This document shows, one piece after another, positions 1 through 7,814 of a stretch of DNA of 64,000 bases. Below the pieces are notes generated by a model. It ran no database searches and had not been told where the DNA came from. It saw nothing but the letters and a program-made list of their open reading frames with translations. The stretch spans positions 529,861 through 593,860 of the forward strand of contig NZ_JACHCI010000001.1 of the NCBI RefSeq assembly GCF_014200675.1, given 5' to 3'. Position numbers and translations under genes: made by a program. This stretch comes from Janthinobacterium saanense (lineage in GTDB: Bacteria; Pseudomonadota; Gammaproteobacteria; Burkholderiales; Burkholderiaceae_D). How positions within the stretch are numbered: position 1 is the stretch's first letter; every line of letters begins with the position of its first letter.

Positions 1-238
1 CCTGGCGATACGTGCCGTCTTTCAATGGTTGCAAACCGATGATGGCTGCCTGGGTTTCCAGGTAGCGCACCGCCAGGTCGCCGCCGCGCTGGCCCGTGCC
101 GCGTCCTTCCAGCAAGTCGTCGGCCAGGAATGATAAATGGGCGCGCAGCGGCGCTTCGGCGACGACGGGCAGGGGCTGGGCATGGGCGTAGCTGCTGAGC
201 AAGGCGATGCCGACAGCGAGGGCGAGGGGTGAACGCAT
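1..238 (-). CDS. M28-type peptidase, N-terminal fragment (runs off the left edge)
   Basis: Reading leftward from an ATG at 236-238, the frame is open to the window edge and gives about 79 residues. It begins with a signal peptide ending near SYAHAQP, so the product is exported. The following stretch, [20 protein letters not shown], is the typical lead-in of zinc aminopeptidases of family M28. An AGTCTTC spacer follows a GGAG ribosome site just upstream of the start. The catalytic zinc domain lies outside the window, so the family call rests only on this N-terminal signature. The gene is divergent from the hydrolase at 411. Confidence 0.7.
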   Translation of the reverse strand, partial: MRSPLALAVGIALLSSYAHAQPLPVVAEAPLRAHLSFLADDLLEGRGTGQRGGDLAVRYLETQAAIIGLQPLKDGTYRQ

Positions 239-410
239 GAAGACTCCAAAAGTGAAAACGGGTAGGCGATGCCGGGATCAGGGTCTGGCATCAGAGGCAA
301 TCTTACTCTACCGCAAGCGGCGGCGCGAGGCGTGCGGCGCGGCTGCAACGATCCGGGCCACAATGCAGCTTGGCCGCCAGCCGGCTGGCCCCACAACAGG
401 GAGCGTCACC

Positions 411-1283
411 ATGAGCGCAGCAGAGAGCAGCTTGCAGCACAGTCATTCTGGCAACACCGTGCAGACCGCCGATGGCAGTTTGATTTACTACAAGGACTGG
501 GGCAGCGGCGCGCCGGTCGTCTTCAGTCACGGCTGGCCCTTGTCGTCCGACGCCTGGGAAGACCAGATGTTTTTTCTCGCTGAGCATGGTTACAGGGTCA
601 TCGCGCATGACCGGCGCGGCCATGGCCGTTCCAGCCAGCCTTTCCAGGGCAACGACATGGATACCTATGCCGACGACCTGGCCACCCTGATCGAAGCGCT
701 GGACTTGCAGGGCGCCACCCTGGTCGGGCATTCCACGGGCGGTGGCGAAGTGGCGCGCTACATCGGTCGTCATGGCACGGACCGCCTGGCCGGCGCCGTG
801 CTGGTGGGCGCCGTGCCGCCGCTGATGCTGAAAACAGACAACAATCCGCTGGGGTTGCCGCTATCGGCTTTTGACGACATCCGCGCCGGCGTACACAAGG
901 ACCGCAGCCAGTTCTTCCGCGACTTGAGCGAGCCCTTTTATGGTTATAACCGGCCCGGCGCGCAGGTGTCGCAAGGCGTGCGCGACAGTTTCTGGCGGCA
1001 GGGCATGCAAGCGGGCATGCCGGCCGCCTATTTGTGCATCAAGCAATTTTCGGAAACGGATTTCACGCCGGATCTGGCCAAATTTGACGTGCCCACCCTG
1101 GTGATCCATGGCGACGATGACCAGATCGTGCCGATCGCCGCCTCGGCCAGGCGCACGGCGGAATTGATTATCGGTAGCAAGCTGCTGGTGTATGCGGGCG
1201 CGCCGCACGGTCTGGCGAGCACCCACAAGGACAGGTTGAATCAGGACTTGCTGGCTTTTTTGTCTAACCCGGGAGCCGTGTAA
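411..1283 (+). CDS. Alpha/beta hydrolase, non-heme haloperoxidase/perhydrolase-like
   Basis: The 290-residue product is a complete alpha/beta hydrolase. GHSTGG puts the nucleophile at Ser108, HGDDDQIVP supplies the acid (probably Asp237) and GAPHGL the His (His266). An SHGW oxyanion-hole motif lies near residue 39. These motifs match cofactor-free haloperoxidases/perhydrolases, which are serine esterases that can form peracids; the natural substrate cannot be told from sequence. There is no signal peptide, so it is probably cytoplasmic. The frame is open further upstream, but the ATG at 411 has a good ribosome site (CAGGGAG) and begins the conserved region. It appears monocistronic. Confidence 0.87.
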   Translation: MSAAESSLQHSHSGNTVQTADGSLIYYKDWGSGAPVVFSHGWPLSSDAWEDQMFFLAEHGYRVIAHDRRGHGRSSQPFQGNDMDTYADDLATLIEALDLQGATLVGHSTGGGEVARYIGRHGTDRLAGAVLVGAVPPLMLKTDNNPLGLPLSAFDDIRAGVHKDRSQFFRDLSEPFYGYNRPGAQVSQGVRDSFWRQGMQAGMPAAYLCIKQFSETDFTPDLAKFDVPTLVIHGDDDQIVPIAASARRTAELIIGSKLLVYAGAPHGLASTHKDRLNQDLLAFLSNPGAV

Positions 1284-1498
1284 TGTCCGGGCCAGCGGTG
1301 CTGCCGTATTTCTTATTAAAGATTCAATGTTGACACTGTTTTGCACCAATTACGTGCGGATCGCCGATTTTTCTGCGTTTTAGGACGCAAAAAACGGCGT
1401 TATCCGGTCGGCATCCACCCGGTATCGTCCAGTAAAGAGTAAACTAGAGGATACACTCTTTCGCATTGGGCGATTCGAGCGAACTTGTGAGTGATTTC

Positions 1499-3649
1499 AT
1501 GTCTGATACACCAATTTCCTTATTTTCCGACCTTAACCTGAGCGAGCCGCTGATACGCGCGCTCAAGGATGTCGGTTACGAAACACCGTCGCCTATCCAG
1601 GCGGCAACGATTCCATTATTGCTCGCCAATCGCGACGTGCTGGGCCAGGCACAAACGGGTACCGGTAAAACCGCTGCCTTCGCCCTGCCTATCCTGTCGC
1701 GCATCGATCTGAAACAAAGCTCACCCCAAGCCCTGGTGCTGGCCCCGACGCGCGAACTGGCGATCCAGGTCGCCGAAGCGTTCCAGGTCTACGCCGCCCA
1801 CATCCCTGGTTTCCACGTGCTGCCGATCTACGGCGGCCAAAGCTATGGTCCGCAACTGTCGGCGCTGCGTCGTGGCGTGCACGTCGTTGTCGGCACGCCA
1901 GGCCGCGTCATCGATCACCTGGACAAAGGTTCGCTGGACCTGTCCAAGCTGAAAACCCTGGTGCTGGACGAAGCCGATGAAATGCTGCGCATGGGCTTTA
2001 TCGACGATGTCGAACGCATCTTGAAAGAAACGCCGGAAGGCCATCAAACGGCCCTGTTCTCGGCCACCATGCCATCGGTCATCAAGCGCATCGCCACCAC
2101 CTACCTGAACAACCCGGCTGAAGTCACCGTGGCCGCCAAGACGGGTACGGCGGACAACATCCGCCAGCGCTACTGGCTGGTGTCGGGCATGCACAAGCTT
2201 GACGCATTGACCCGCATCCTGGAAGCCGAAGCGTTCGACGGCATGATCATCTTTGCCCGCACCAAGCTGGGTACGGAAGAGCTGGCCGGCAAGCTGCAGG
2301 CACGTGGTTTTTCGGCTGCCGCCATCAATGGCGATATCCAGCAAGCACAGCGCGAGCGCACGATTCAGCAGTTGAAAGACGGCAAGATCGACATCCTGGT
2401 GGCAACCGACGTGGCCGCCCGCGGCCTGGACGTCGAACGCATCAGCCACGTCATCAACTACGACGTGCCGCACGATCCGGAAAGCTATACCCACCGTATC
2501 GGCCGTACCGGCCGCGCCGGCCGCAGCGGTGAAGCGATTCTGTTCATCACCCCGCGTGAAAAGAACTTGCTGAAATCGATAGAACGCGCCACGCGCCAGC
2601 CTATCGGCATGCTGGAATTGCCGACCATCCAGGCCGTCAATGACGTGCGTATCGCCAAGTTCAAGGAACAGATTACCGAAACCCTGGCGCTGGGTGAACT
2701 GGAACAATTCCAGTCGCTGATCGAAGATTTCGAGCGTGAGCAAAACATTCCCGCCATCGAGATCGCCGCCGCCCTGGCGAAGATGGCCCGTGGCAATGTG
2801 CCGTTGTTGCTGGACAAGAACAAGCAGCGCGAGCAAAGCACCTGGCAAGACGACCGTCCAGTGCGCCAAGACCGTTTTGACCGTCCTGAACGCAATGACC
2901 GCAATGACCGCTTTGAGCGTAACGACCGCTTCGACCGTCCTGAGCGCAGCGAGCGTCCAGCCTTCCCTAAAAAAGAACGCATCTCGCGTCCAGCCGACGC
3001 CGGCATGCAAACTTTCCGTATCGAAGTAGGCCATCAGCATGGCGTGAAACCTGGCAACATCGTGGGCGCCATCGCCAACGAAGCGGGCATCGATTCGAAA
3101 AACATTGGCCGTATCGAAATCTACGACGATTACAGCGTCCTCGATTTGCCGGACACCATGCCGAAAGAATTGCTGGACCAGTTGAAAGGCGTGTGGGTTG
3201 CAGGTCAGCAATTGCGCATCAGCCGTGACGGCGATGCGCCAGACCTGGCGCCAGCGAGCCCGCGCAAGCCGTTTGCCGCCAAGGCCGCGCCGGCAGCCGC
3301 GCCTGAAGCAGCGTTTGACGCAGCGCCACGGGCACCGAAGAAAGAACGTGCACGTCCAGGCGTGACGGCGTACCGCATCGAAGTGGGCCGTCAACACGCT
3401 GTAACGCCAAGCAACATCGTGGGCGCCATCGCCAACGAAGCGAACCTGGAAGCCAAGCTGATCGGCCGTATCGATATCTATGACAACTTCAGCATCCTGG
3501 ATATGCCGGAAGGCATGCCACCGGAGATCCTCGACCACCTGAAAACGGTCGTCGTCTCGGGCCAGAAGCTGCGTATCAGCCTCGATGACGGCACCACGGA
3601 GCGCAAGCCTGAAGCACCGCGTCACAAGGCGCCGCGCAAGTTCAAGTAA
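1499..3649 (+). CDS. deaD: DEAD-box RNA helicase with two C-terminal DbpA-type RNA-binding domains (DeaD/CsdA-like)
   Basis: The 716-residue product is an ATP-dependent RNA helicase of the cold-shock/ribosome-assembly class. AQTGTGKT (51-58), PTREL, DEAD (157-160), SAT (188-190) and HRIGRTGRAGR (332-342) give a complete two-lobed helicase core. A charged Arg/Asp/Glu-rich linker with repeated DRFDRPER-like units runs over about residues 451-496. Two homologous DbpA/CsdA-type RRM-like domains follow, at about 503-581 and 622-700, both containing NIVGAIANEA. CsdA normally has one such domain, so the second looks like an internal duplication. The ATG at 1499 starts the conserved MSDTPISLFSDL; a TTG at 1466 is in frame but less likely. 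Confidence 0.93.
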   Translation: MSDTPISLFSDLNLSEPLIRALKDVGYETPSPIQAATIPLLLANRDVLGQAQTGTGKTAAFALPILSRIDLKQSSPQALVLAPTRELAIQVAEAFQVYAAHIPGFHVLPIYGGQSYGPQLSALRRGVHVVVGTPGRVIDHLDKGSLDLSKLKTLVLDEADEMLRMGFIDDVERILKETPEGHQTALFSATMPSVIKRIATTYLNNPAEVTVAAKTGTADNIRQRYWLVSGMHKLDALTRILEAEAFDGMIIFARTKLGTEELAGKLQARGFSAAAINGDIQQAQRERTIQQLKDGKIDILVATDVAARGLDVERISHVINYDVPHDPESYTHRIGRTGRAGRSGEAILFITPREKNLLKSIERATRQPIGMLELPTIQAVNDVRIAKFKEQITETLALGELEQFQSLIEDFEREQNIPAIEIAAALAKMARGNVPLLLDKNKQREQSTWQDDRPVRQDRFDRPERNDRNDRFERNDRFDRPERSERPAFPKKERISRPADAGMQTFRIEVGHQHGVKPGNIVGAIANEAGIDSKNIGRIEIYDDYSVLDLPDTMPKELLDQLKGVWVAGQQLRISRDGDAPDLAPASPRKPFAAKAAPAAAPEAAFDAAPRAPKKERARPGVTAYRIEVGRQHAVTPSNIVGAIANEANLEAKLIGRIDIYDNFSILDMPEGMPPEILDHLKTVVVSGQKLRISLDDGTTERKPEAPRHKAPRKFK

Positions 3650-3705
3650 TGGCAGCCTCGCAGGCGCCTCCCCGGCGCCTGTGTCTCGGATTCGAGACAA
3701 CTCTG

Positions 3706-3738
3706 TACCTGGCACCTGCGTGCCAGGTATTTATTTTC
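3706..3738 (+). terminator. Rho-independent terminator after the DEAD-box helicase gene
   Basis: TACCTGGCAC (3706-3715), a CTGC loop and GTGCCAGGTA (3720-3729) form a perfect 10-bp stem, followed by TTTATTTT. A second GC-rich hairpin without a T-run (CAGGCGCC/GGCGCCTG, 3661-3681) lies between it and the stop codon. Confidence 0.8.
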
Positions 3739-4090
3739 CCGCAAGAAACACTTTCCCCTCTTACGCTACCATTGCTGAAGGCCACGGCACGCCGATACTG
3801 TTTGTATCCGCACGCGCCATCTATTACCCGGCGCTTTCTCCTGAGTTAACAATGACTTGAGCAATAAATAATATTTGAATAATTTTTTTACTAAAACTCA
3901 GTCATTTATTTTTATTTTAATAAAGTCAATTTAATTGAATTAAAGTAAATACTAAAAGGTAGCATAGTTAATTTTTATCATATTGTTTGATAGGCGTCAT
4001 GTCCTATGAGCGCATATCTGGCAGGTGCTTGATGTGGTATATTGTTTTTATGTTTTTGTTATGCTAGTTGAGAAAAATAGAGGAGCGACA
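3739..4090 (+). other. AT-rich intergenic region upstream of the chemoreceptor gene
   Basis: No gene is supported here. About 3850-4020 is strikingly AT-rich compared with the flanking coding sequence and must hold the promoter of the chemoreceptor gene. TAAAGTAA at 3941 resembles half of a flagellar sigma-28 promoter, but the second half is not at the usual distance. An AGGAG ribosome site at 4081-4085 fixes the downstream start. Confidence 0.5.
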
Positions 4091-5722
4091 ATGCGGGTCA
4101 ACACGCCTATTACGCAAAATGAATACGTATTAAATGAGGGCATGACGATTGTTTCCACTACGGATTTACAGGGAAACATCAATTATGCGAATCAGTATTT
4201 CATTGAAGTCAGCGGATTTTCAGAAATGGAATTACTGGGGGCGCCACAAAATATCCTGCGCCACCCCGATATGCCGGTCGAAGCATTTGCCGACCTGTGG
4301 GAAACCATCAAGAGCGGCATGCCGTGGACGGGCATGGTCAAGAACCGCTGCAAGAATGGCGATTTCTATTGGGTGCTGGCCAATATCACGCCCGTGATTG
4401 AAAACGGCCGCCCCATCGGCTATATGTCCGTGCGCACCAAACCCACGCGCGAGCAGATCAACGAGGCGGCTGCCCTGTACCAAGGTTTTAAAGAGGGCAA
4501 TACGTCCAAGCTGGCGATACGCAATGGCCGTATCGTGCGCCAGGGCTGGGCCGCCAGGCTGGCGGAATGGCGCAAGCTGAGCCTGCCGCAGGATATTGCC
4601 CTGCATTGTGTGATCTTTGGCCTGATCCTGATCATCCTCGGCTGCGCCGTGTGGAATATCGATGGCGAAACCAGCACGGCCACGCGCAGCTGGCTCAGTG
4701 GCGCCGCCGCCGTGGGCGTGGCCTTGGCCCTGTATTTCTGGTCGCACTTGCACAATTCGCTGGCCGCCCCCCTGAACGACGCCATCACGGTGGCGCGCAA
4801 GATGGCCGGTGGCGATTTGACGGGCACCATCGAACATGTGCGTGATGATGACATGGGTCAATTGATGGCGGCCTTGCGCCAGACCAATATCAATTTGCAC
4901 AGCATCATCGGCGACGTGCGCGCCAATTTTGAAGATATCCGCATCACCACGGCCGAAATCGCCACCGGCAATATGGACTTGTCCAGCCGCACCGAGTCTC
5001 AGGCGTCCAGCCTGGAACAAACGGCGGCCAGTATGGAAGAGCTTACCTCGACCGTGCAAAACAGCGCCGAACACGTGGCCATGGCCAATGACCTGGCGCT
5101 GCAGGCGTCTGGTATCGCGGCCAAGGGCGGCGCCATCGTGACGGAAGTGGTTACCACCATGGATGAGATCAGCAGTTCCTCGCGCAAGATTCTCGACATC
5201 ATCGGCTTGATCGACGGCATCGCTTTCCAGACCAATATCCTGGCCTTGAACGCCGCCGTGGAAGCGGCGCGCGCCGGCGAGCATGGCCGCGGCTTTGCGG
5301 TGGTGGCGGGCGAAGTGCGCAGCCTGGCCCAGCGCTCGGCCACGGCTGCCAAGGAAGTCAAGCACCTGATCGACCATTCGATCGCCACCGTCAATGCGGG
5401 CACCGAGCTGACCAGCAATGCGGGCGCGACCATGACGGAAGTGATCGCCTCTGTAGCCCGCGTGACGGAAGTGATGGATGAAATCTCCTCGACCACGCGC
5501 GAACAGAACCAGGGCATAGGCCAGGTCAACCAGGCGGTGATTCATATGGATGGCATCACGCAGCAAAACGCCGCGCTGGTGGAACAGGCAGCGGCGGCCG
5601 CCATGAACCTGGCGCAGCGCACGGACAGCGTGGCCAAGTCGATCAGCATTTTTAAACTGAAATCTTCGCCCAAGCGCAAGAGCGCTGGCGTGGGGGCGCG
5701 GGCGCTGTTGAAGGCGAGGTAA
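4091..5722 (+). CDS. aer: PAS-domain methyl-accepting chemotaxis protein (Aer-like)
   Basis: The 543-residue product is a transducer of the aerotaxis type. An N-terminal PAS domain (about 10-110, with FIEVSGFSEMELLG and NGDFYWVLANITP) would sense redox or oxygen through a flavin, by analogy with Aer. Two membrane segments follow (about 170-190 and 200-220) with almost no periplasmic loop, then a HAMP region and a long signalling coiled coil. The hairpin tip (about 374-417, FQTNILALNAAVEAARAGEH) is the conserved CheA/CheW contact. An AGGAG six bases before the ATG decides the start over in-frame upstream codons. No che genes are nearby, so it works with a distant chemotaxis cluster. The flavin itself is inferred. 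Confidence 0.9.
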   Translation: MRVNTPITQNEYVLNEGMTIVSTTDLQGNINYANQYFIEVSGFSEMELLGAPQNILRHPDMPVEAFADLWETIKSGMPWTGMVKNRCKNGDFYWVLANITPVIENGRPIGYMSVRTKPTREQINEAAALYQGFKEGNTSKLAIRNGRIVRQGWAARLAEWRKLSLPQDIALHCVIFGLILIILGCAVWNIDGETSTATRSWLSGAAAVGVALALYFWSHLHNSLAAPLNDAITVARKMAGGDLTGTIEHVRDDDMGQLMAALRQTNINLHSIIGDVRANFEDIRITTAEIATGNMDLSSRTESQASSLEQTAASMEELTSTVQNSAEHVAMANDLALQASGIAAKGGAIVTEVVTTMDEISSSSRKILDIIGLIDGIAFQTNILALNAAVEAARAGEHGRGFAVVAGEVRSLAQRSATAAKEVKHLIDHSIATVNAGTELTSNAGATMTEVIASVARVTEVMDEISSTTREQNQGIGQVNQAVIHMDGITQQNAALVEQAAAAAMNLAQRTDSVAKSISIFKLKSSPKRKSAGVGARALLKAR

Positions 5723-5750
5723 AAAAAGTCAAACCCAGACTGCAAATGCT

Positions 5751-5777
5751 GGGGTCGTACCCTCAGGGTACGACCCC
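5751..5777. repeat. Perfect 12-bp inverted repeat in the gap between convergent genes (REP-like or terminator hairpin)
   Basis: GGGGTCGTACCC (5751-5762), loop TCA, GGGTACGACCCC (5766-5777). It lies between the convergent chemoreceptor and lipoprotein genes. There is no T-run on either side, so it may be a dispersed intergenic palindrome rather than a classical terminator. Confidence 0.7.
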
Positions 5778-5807
5778 GGTCTTTGCCCTTGGGGTACTCA
5801 AACTGTA

Positions 5808-6113
5808 TCAGCGTTTAAGCTGATACACCTCTCCCTGCCGCACCTGCTTCACCACCCCATCTTCCCCAAACAAAATCACAAATTCCCCCTGCGCACCGGA
5901 TTGCGTCGGGTAGGTGTACATCCACACTTCATTACCGCTGTCGAAACGGATGGCCGTGCTGTCGCCCAGAGCCGTACGTACTTGCTGCTTGCTGGCGCCG
6001 ATCTGCACGGTGTGTTCCAGGGTGGCGTAAGGCACATTCTTGCTCGCTTGCAAGGCGCGCGTGCCCGAGCAGGCGGTCAGCGTGGCGAGCAGCAATAGAC
6101 TCAGCCACTTCAT
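5808..6113 (-). CDS. Small lipoprotein with a BamE/SmpA-like region
   Basis: The 101-residue product starts with a lipoprotein signal whose lipobox (TLTAC) places the lipidated Cys near residue 15. The mature part, with VQIGASKQQVRTALGDS followed by a Trp/Tyr-containing strand region (NEVWMYTYP), recalls the SmpA/OmlA (BamE) fold, a small two-strand, two-helix domain found in many envelope proteins. It is not the canonical BamE gene context. Its ATG overlaps the stop codon of the upstream gene by four bases (ATGA), so the two are translationally coupled. The specific function is unknown. Confidence 0.75.
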   Translation of the reverse strand: MKWLSLLLLATLTACSGTRALQASKNVPYATLEHTVQIGASKQQVRTALGDSTAIRFDSGNEVWMYTYPTQSGAQGEFVILFGEDGVVKQVRQGEVYQLKR

Positions 6114-6907
6114 GGCGTCACCTCGTCCATATAACGCAATTCCAGCAAGCTGTCGTCGGGCCAGCTGGCATCCCACAGGGGCGCGTAATAACTGCGGTCC
6201 AGCAAGACCTGGCAATCGCAATAGGGCAGCGAGGCGGGTGTCTGCTCGCCGCCTGCGTACAGCATCCTGAACGGCAGCGCCAGGCGGCGTTCGCCATGCA
6301 CCAACGTCACGCCAAACAGGGGGCGGTCCGCGAAGAACAAATAATTGCCGTCGGGCTGATTGCACACCTTGTCGGTGCTGTACAACATGCTCGAGAGCCA
6401 GGCGATGATTTGCGGGTCATTTGAAATCAGGCCGGAATCCATGCCGGCGCGGCATTCCAGGCGCAAGTCGCCCAGGCGCCGCGTATCGGGCGGCAAGCCG
6501 GGCGTGATCACCTGGGCGCGCCAGCTCATGCTGCTGGCCTTGCGGTTGGCGAGCAGCACGGCGTCTTCGCGCAAGGCTTGCTCATTGCGCACGGGCGCAA
6601 AACTGTTGTCGGCTGCCAGGGGCAGCGGCACGCTGACGGTGTCGCCGGCGATGCGCAGCTGTACGCCGCTCATGTCCACGCCGGGCTGGCGCGGCAGCAG
6701 CCGGAAGCGCAGGCTGGCCTGTGGTGCCAGCGCATGGTCGCGCTCGAAGCGGTCCACACCCTGCATCATCTTGCGGTAGGATTTATCGACCGGGTCGCGC
6801 GTGGCGTCAACCTTGACTTGCGGTACTTGTTGCGTGGGCGCAGTTTGCGCCAGCGCAATCGTGCTGTGGAGCAGTAAGCCAACTAGCAGTGGAAGTAAGG
6901 CACGCAT
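6110..6907 (-). CDS. Secreted protein of unknown function
   Basis: The 265-residue product starts with a clear signal peptide (MRALLPLLVGLLLHSTIALA, then QTAP), so it is periplasmic or outer-membrane associated. I recognise no domain. There are four cysteines in the mature part, two of them in a CDC motif near the C-terminus, which may form disulfides. It is co-transcribed with, and overlaps by four bases, the BamE-like lipoprotein gene downstream, which suggests a joint envelope role. That is inference from context only. Confidence 0.7.
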   Translation of the reverse strand: MRALLPLLVGLLLHSTIALAQTAPTQQVPQVKVDATRDPVDKSYRKMMQGVDRFERDHALAPQASLRFRLLPRQPGVDMSGVQLRIAGDTVSVPLPLAADNSFAPVRNEQALREDAVLLANRKASSMSWRAQVITPGLPPDTRRLGDLRLECRAGMDSGLISNDPQIIAWLSSMLYSTDKVCNQPDGNYLFFADRPLFGVTLVHGERRLALPFRMLYAGGEQTPASLPYCDCQVLLDRSYYAPLWDASWPDDSLLELRYMDEVTP

Positions 6908-6961
6908 GCAGCCATGCTACGCTGTTTCGCCCAACCGCCACGCACGCATGACTTCAGCAGC

Positions 6962-7321
6962 TCAGTATTCGGTCGATTTGCGCGCGTCCCCACGCACCAG
7001 TTCCGCCGGGTATTTCAAACGATTGAGTGCCATCTTTTCCAGCACGGCCGCGTGCAGGTCCACGCCGCTCTTGTCGGCCAGGCGCACCAGATACATCAGC
7101 ACATCGGCCAGTTCGTGGCGGATGCCCGTGCGTTTCGCCTCGTCCAGTTCCGCGTCCGCGCCGGTGGCCAGCCACTGGTAGTGTTCCACCAGTTCCGCCA
7201 CTTCCACCGACAGCGCCATGGCCAGGTTTTTTGGCGTATGGAACTGGTCCCAGTCGCGCTCTTGCGCAAAGGAGCGCAGGCGTGCGCGGATGTCGAGCAG
7301 GCTGTCAGCAGGCGCGCTCAT
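6962..7321 (-). CDS. MazG-like nucleotide pyrophosphohydrolase
   Basis: The 119-residue product belongs to the all-alpha NTP pyrophosphatase superfamily, close to the dCTPP1/RS21-C6 and MazG-like single-domain proteins. EVAELVEHYQW gives the E-x-x-E half and ELADVLMYLVRLAD the E-x-x-D half of the Mg2+-binding four-helix core. Such enzymes hydrolyse non-canonical or excess (d)NTPs to monophosphates and PPi, cleaning the nucleotide pool. The start codon overlaps the stop of the upstream GNAT gene by four bases (ATGA), so the pair is coupled. The preferred nucleotide is not predictable here. Confidence 0.87.
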   Translation of the reverse strand: MSAPADSLLDIRARLRSFAQERDWDQFHTPKNLAMALSVEVAELVEHYQWLATGADAELDEAKRTGIRHELADVLMYLVRLADKSGVDLHAAVLEKMALNRLKYPAELVRGDARKSTEY

Positions 7322-7779
7322 GCCGCCAGCGCCAACGGTTTTTCCATGAAGACGCTGAACGGGTCGTCCGGATAACCGCCGTAGGGGCCGCGCCGCTGGT
7401 AGCCTTGGCGTGCATACAGGGCGATGGCGGCTGGCTGGTGGATGCCTGTTTCCAGTGGCAGCAGGCGGCAGCCACGCTCGAGCGCCTGCGCTTCCAGCAC
7501 GGCCAGCAGGCGCTGGGCCAGGCCCAGGCCACGGCTGTCCGGATGCACATACATGCGCTTGACTTCGCCAAATTCGGGTGTGACGACGATGGCGCCGCAG
7601 GCGACTGCCAGGCCGTTTGCATCGCGCGCGACGGCAAACAGCAAGGAGGCCGGCGGCAGCGACGCCAGATCCAGCGAGTACACGCTGTCAGCCGGATACA
7701 GGCTTTGCTGGTAGGCGTCGAGCTCGGCGATCAGGGCCAGCACATCGGCTTGTTGCGGCGATTCAAGATGGATTTGCAT
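7318..7779 (-). CDS. GNAT-family N-acetyltransferase
   Basis: The 153-residue product is a GNAT acyltransferase. RMYVHPDSRGLGLAQRLL carries the acetyl-CoA pyrophosphate-binding loop (R-x-x-G-x-G/A variant) and the C-terminal YARQGYQRRGPYGGYP is the usual last strand and loop. The acceptor substrate is unknown. The ATG at 7777-7779 starts the conserved region, but no Shine-Dalgarno sequence precedes it. The start codon instead forms one end of a 35-bp inverted repeat, so leaderless or structure-controlled translation is possible. It is coupled to the MazG-like gene downstream; the P450 gene upstream has its stop 36 bases away. Confidence 0.85.
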   Translation of the reverse strand: MQIHLESPQQADVLALIAELDAYQQSLYPADSVYSLDLASLPPASLLFAVARDANGLAVACGAIVVTPEFGEVKRMYVHPDSRGLGLAQRLLAVLEAQALERGCRLLPLETGIHQPAAIALYARQGYQRRGPYGGYPDDPFSVFMEKPLALAA

Positions 7780-7811
7780 GGGGAAAGTACATAAAATGTG
7801 ATTTCCCCATG
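7777..7811. repeat. 10-bp inverted repeat covering the GNAT start codon
   Basis: CATGGGGAAA (7777-7786) and TTTCCCCATG (7802-7811) are perfect arms around an AT-rich 15-base loop. The left CAT is the GNAT start codon on the minus strand. The element could be an operator or a hairpin at the start codon. On the minus strand a TATGTA hexamer ends eight bases before the ATG, which would fit a leaderless transcript. Confidence 0.6.
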
Positions 7812-7814
7812 GTA

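Noticed and set aside
1330..1335. TTGACA upstream of the helicase gene as a -35 box
   Set aside because: No acceptable -10 lies 16-18 bases downstream; the true promoter and any cold-shock leader remain undetermined.
1721..3715. A 664-codon open frame antisense to the DEAD-box helicase gene
   Set aside because: It has no recognisable domain and a composition typical of the shadow of a high-GC gene; the plus strand encodes an unmistakable helicase.
3941..3969. Sigma-28 (FliA) promoter for the chemoreceptor gene
   Set aside because: TAAAGTAA is present, but the GCCGATAA half is poor and two bases out of spacing.
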